Of a stretch of DNA of 43,305 nt, positions 41,641 to 43,305 are shown piece by piece (within the stretch, counting starts at the first letter, position 1; each line of letters begins with the position of its first letter). The notes beneath the pieces were generated by a model. It saw nothing but the letters and a program-made list of their open reading frames with translations. It did not search any database and was not told the origin of the DNA. Source of the DNA: Muribaculaceae bacterium (GTDB lineage: Bacteria > Bacteroidota > Bacteroidia > Bacteroidales > Muribaculaceae); the NCBI GenBank assembly GCA_022510505.1, contig JAFLTL010000020.1, forward strand, positions 1 to 43,305. Direction: 5' to 3'. The translations under genes were made by a program, and so were the position numbers.

Positions 41641-41850
41641 ATTTTTTGTTCAACACTCCTTGCATAGCCAACCGTGTATGCGTGTGCGTGGGAAATATAA
41701 TGTGGCACAACATGTCGACGCCCCTACTGATAGCTGATGGTTCGCGCCACGGCAACTCGACAACTTAGCAACATAACAACCTAACAACATCGCGACAGTG
41801 ATCTGACGCAGATCTTTGGGTGAATGGAATTTCGCCAAGTTGACAATCGA
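41641..41850. other. intergenic repeat-rich region with a 15-nt hairpin
   Basis: No gene. Contains TGATAGCTGATGG (41728-41740) and GGCAACTCGACAACTTAGCA (from 41751), related to the dispersed repeats around the ATPase gene, then several ACAACCTAACAACA steps, and a perfect hairpin GATCTG-ACG-CAGATC (41800-41814) with the same 6+3+6 geometry as the arrays at 38.7 and 40.5 kb. Confidence 0.6.
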
Positions 41851-41880
41851 TTGCAAAATGATGATTATTTGCTAAATTTG
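41851..41880 (+). promoter_or_regulatory. strong promoter of the helicase operon
   Basis: TTG (41851-41853), 19 bases, TAAATTTG (41873-41880): a full consensus match. Transcription should start near 41885, giving a leader of about 155 bases before the first candidate start codon. Confidence 0.8.
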
Positions 41881-41888
41881 TGATTGAA

Positions 41889-41942
41889 CTTCAAAGAGAT
41901 GTCTGAGACTTTAGAGAAAGCCTGACATCTTCGCTGTTGAAG
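41889..41942 (+). promoter_or_regulatory. structured 5' leader with nested stem and tiny ORF
   Basis: Just after the predicted transcript start: CTTCAA (41889-41894) pairs with TTGAAG (41937-41942), AGATGTC (41897-41903) with GACATCT (41924-41930), and CTTT with AAAG inside. An eight-codon frame (MSETLEKA, ATG 41899, stop 41923-41925) lies in the stem-loop, its ATG inside the paired AGATGTC. A regulatory role is inference. Confidence 0.45.
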
Positions 41943-42040
41943 CTTTTGACATATTACGAAAGGCGTTTACGACGCTTTATTTCTTGGCTGGTCGAAACCT
42001 GAGAAATTTTGAATTTGCAACCGAGAATGAAGCAATGTAG

Positions 42041-42295
42041 ATGCCCGTTAAGTGTGTTTATATGATGTTCCTGCGAAGGAGCCGATTATATATTCATACT
42101 TCGCGGGGTCATTCTATCATTGCTCATCTGTTGCAATGGTATTCTCAGGACCTCAACCAGCGGAAGAGCAAAGTAAAATGGCTCCCGCTTTTCGTTTATA
42201 ATCCCCTTTATGATGCCATACAGGAGCTAATGGCAGTGAAAACATTGGCTCTGTATGGAGATTATAGACAACGTAAACAAGACGCTAAAAGATGA
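42041..42295 (+). CDS. small basic hypothetical protein upstream of the helicase
   Basis: 84 residues, rich in Arg, Lys and Tyr, for example FLRRSRLYIHTSRGHSI and KVKWLPLFVYNPLYDAIQEL. No family recognised. No signal peptide or membrane span. The start could also be one of the two adjacent ATGs at 42062/42065, giving MMFLRRS. The frame overlaps the helicase start by 41 bases, and the strong promoter at 41851 reads into both, so it is either a genuine first gene of the operon or an open leader frame. Composition looks protein-like, but I cannot confirm it. Confidence 0.5.
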   Translation: MPVKCVYMMFLRRSRLYIHTSRGHSIIAHLLQWYSQDLNQRKSKVKWLPLFVYNPLYDAIQELMAVKTLALYGDYRQRKQDAKR

Positions 42296-43305
42296 TTTGG
42301 CCGTGACGCTGCGTTCCGGTTCAAAAGTCGCCATTGCCGCATCTTGCTTCTCGATTTATGCCTTCCAAGAGCTTAAGGAACAATTAAGTCATATTTCCGA
42401 ACTGCGATTCATTTTCACTTCTCCCTCTTTCTTAAACGAACGTCAAGAAAAACAAAAGCGTGAGTTTTATATTCCCCGCCTCAATCGCGAACGGGACCTT
42501 TATGGTTCAGAATTCGAAATAAAGCTTCGCAATGAGCTTTCACTGAAAGCTGTTGCCAAAGAGTGTGCCGAATGGATACGACATAAAGTTTGTTTCAAAT
42601 CTAACCGTACCAATGCAGGGATGCCTGCATTCGCTACAATTGACAGTACAACTTATTTACCTTTGAATGGTTTCACTACCGTTGAACTTGGTTGTGAAAG
42701 AGGCAACAATATAGCCACAGCGATTACTAAATTAGAGTCTCCATTCTCAAACCAATATTTGCAAATATTCAACCAGATTTGGAATGACAGTAGTCAGCTT
42801 CAGGTAGTAACAGAACAAGTCCTCGACAACATCACCAACGCCTACAAAGAGAATTCGCCTGAATTTATCTACTTTGTAACGCTCTATAATATATTCAATG
42901 AATTCCTCGAAGACATTTCGGAGGATGTTTTGCCAAACGAAGCCACCGGTTTCAAAGATTCGGTCATTTGGAACAAACTCTATAATTTCCAAAAAGATGC
43001 GGCGTTGGCAATCATAAACAAGTTGGAAAAATATAACGGTTGTATTCTTGCCGACAGCGTAGGTCTCGGAAAGACTTTCACAGCACTTTCGGTGATGAAG
43101 TATTACCAGAACCGCAACCGTTCGATTCTAGTTCTATGCCCCAAAAAACTTTATGACAACTGGGTTACTTTTCGAAGCAATTATCTGAACAACCCACTCG
43201 TTCAGGACCGTCTGCGTTATGATATTTTCTACCATACCGACTTGTCACGAAAATCGGGATTCAGCAACGGTCTTGACCTCGAACATATTAACTGGGGTAA
43301 CTACG
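42255..43305 (+). CDS. SNF2-type helicase with N-terminal PLD-like region (3' end cut by window edge)
   Basis: An open frame from ATG 42255 runs to the window end (350 codons). Residues about 15-165 look like a phospholipase D-like domain (SGSKVAIAASCFSIYAFQEL, ELRFIFTSPSF, a late LNGFTTVELGCERGN), but no HKD motif is evident. Then comes a helicase core: Q-motif-like LYNFQKDAALAIINKLE, Walker A DSVGLGKT (267-274) and motif Ia ILVLCPKKLYDNW. Such PLD-SNF2 proteins are often found in Bacteroidota beside type III-like modification methylases and restriction helicases, so a defence role is likely but inferred. It is preceded by a strong promoter and a toxin-antitoxin pair. The ATPase C-half lies outside the window. 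Confidence 0.85.
   Translation, partial: MEIIDNVNKTLKDDLAVTLRSGSKVAIAASCFSIYAFQELKEQLSHISELRFIFTSPSFLNERQEKQKREFYIPRLNRERDLYGSEFEIKLRNELSLKAVAKECAEWIRHKVCFKSNRTNAGMPAFATIDSTTYLPLNGFTTVELGCERGNNIATAITKLESPFSNQYLQIFNQIWNDSSQLQVVTEQVLDNITNAYKENSPEFIYFVTLYNIFNEFLEDISEDVLPNEATGFKDSVIWNKLYNFQKDAALAIINKLEKYNGCILADSVGLGKTFTALSVMKYYQNRNRSILVLCPKKLYDNWVTFRSNYLNNPLVQDRLRYDIFYHTDLSRKSGFSNGLDLEHINWGNY

Noticed and set aside
41574-42040. Search for a tRNA gene or attachment site next to the accessory zone
   Set aside because: No cloverleaf-like arrangement or tRNA 3' end was found; only repeats, a hairpin, a promoter and a leader are present.

Overview
This window looks like a chromosomal stretch of a gut-type Bacteroidota, order Bacteroidales (a Muribaculaceae-like genome is my best guess). 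The reasons are the gene families: GldE, DUF1573 proteins, DUF3316, a DUF6150-type repeat protein, an AAA/DUF4143 ATPase, a DUF486 protein, a Lys-type SerA and a Bacteroidota-type ParC. In addition, almost every promoter I can find has the Bacteroidota form (TTG, 18-20 nt, TAnnTTTG), and Shine-Dalgarno sequences are nearly absent.

Layout. (1) 1-1033: the start of an AT-rich ECF sigma factor gene running off the left edge, then a mostly non-coding gap with a possible gene remnant and the aquaporin terminator. (2) 1034-13621, minus strand: a tightly packed housekeeping run read from the M13 peptidase through dnaE, trxA, class I fumarase, a GT2 glycosyltransferase, pyrC, a cytidylate kinase-like gene and gldE, followed by an aquaporin. 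(3) 13706-20097, plus strand, divergent from it: GH13 amylase, prs, a Fur-like regulator, purA, DUF1015 and ysxC. (4) 20107-25747, minus strand: serC-serA-trmD-rsmI-like-MBL-aroQ-nadC, mostly joined by 1-4 nt overlaps. (5) 25841-28667: an alanine/sodium symporter (minus) divergent from prmC-recX (plus). (6) 28664-33622, minus strand: rpsU-xerC-hpf-rlmN-DUF1573-DUF1573-fmt. (7) 33806-38704, plus strand: parC, DUF3316, an S41 peptidase lipoprotein and a DUF486 membrane protein.

From about 38.7 kb on the character changes to an AT-richer, repeat-filled accessory zone. It holds an AAA/DUF4143 ATPase with tandem 33-bp repeats in front, dispersed repeats on both sides and short hairpin arrays; a small exported repeat protein; a YefM/YoeB-type toxin-antitoxin pair; and a strong promoter with a structured leader feeding a small ORF and a large SNF2-type helicase with an N-terminal PLD-like region, cut by the right edge. 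This last operon is the best candidate for a defence locus continuing beyond the window.

How the genes work together: region 3 joins PRPP synthesis, AMP synthesis and a Fur-fold regulator that lacks the usual metal-sensing histidine cluster. Region 4 makes serine, shikimate intermediates and NAD and modifies tRNA/rRNA. Region 6 is translation-related (S21, hibernation factor, rRNA methylase, Met-tRNA formylase). No tRNA, rRNA, CRISPR array or transposase was recognised.
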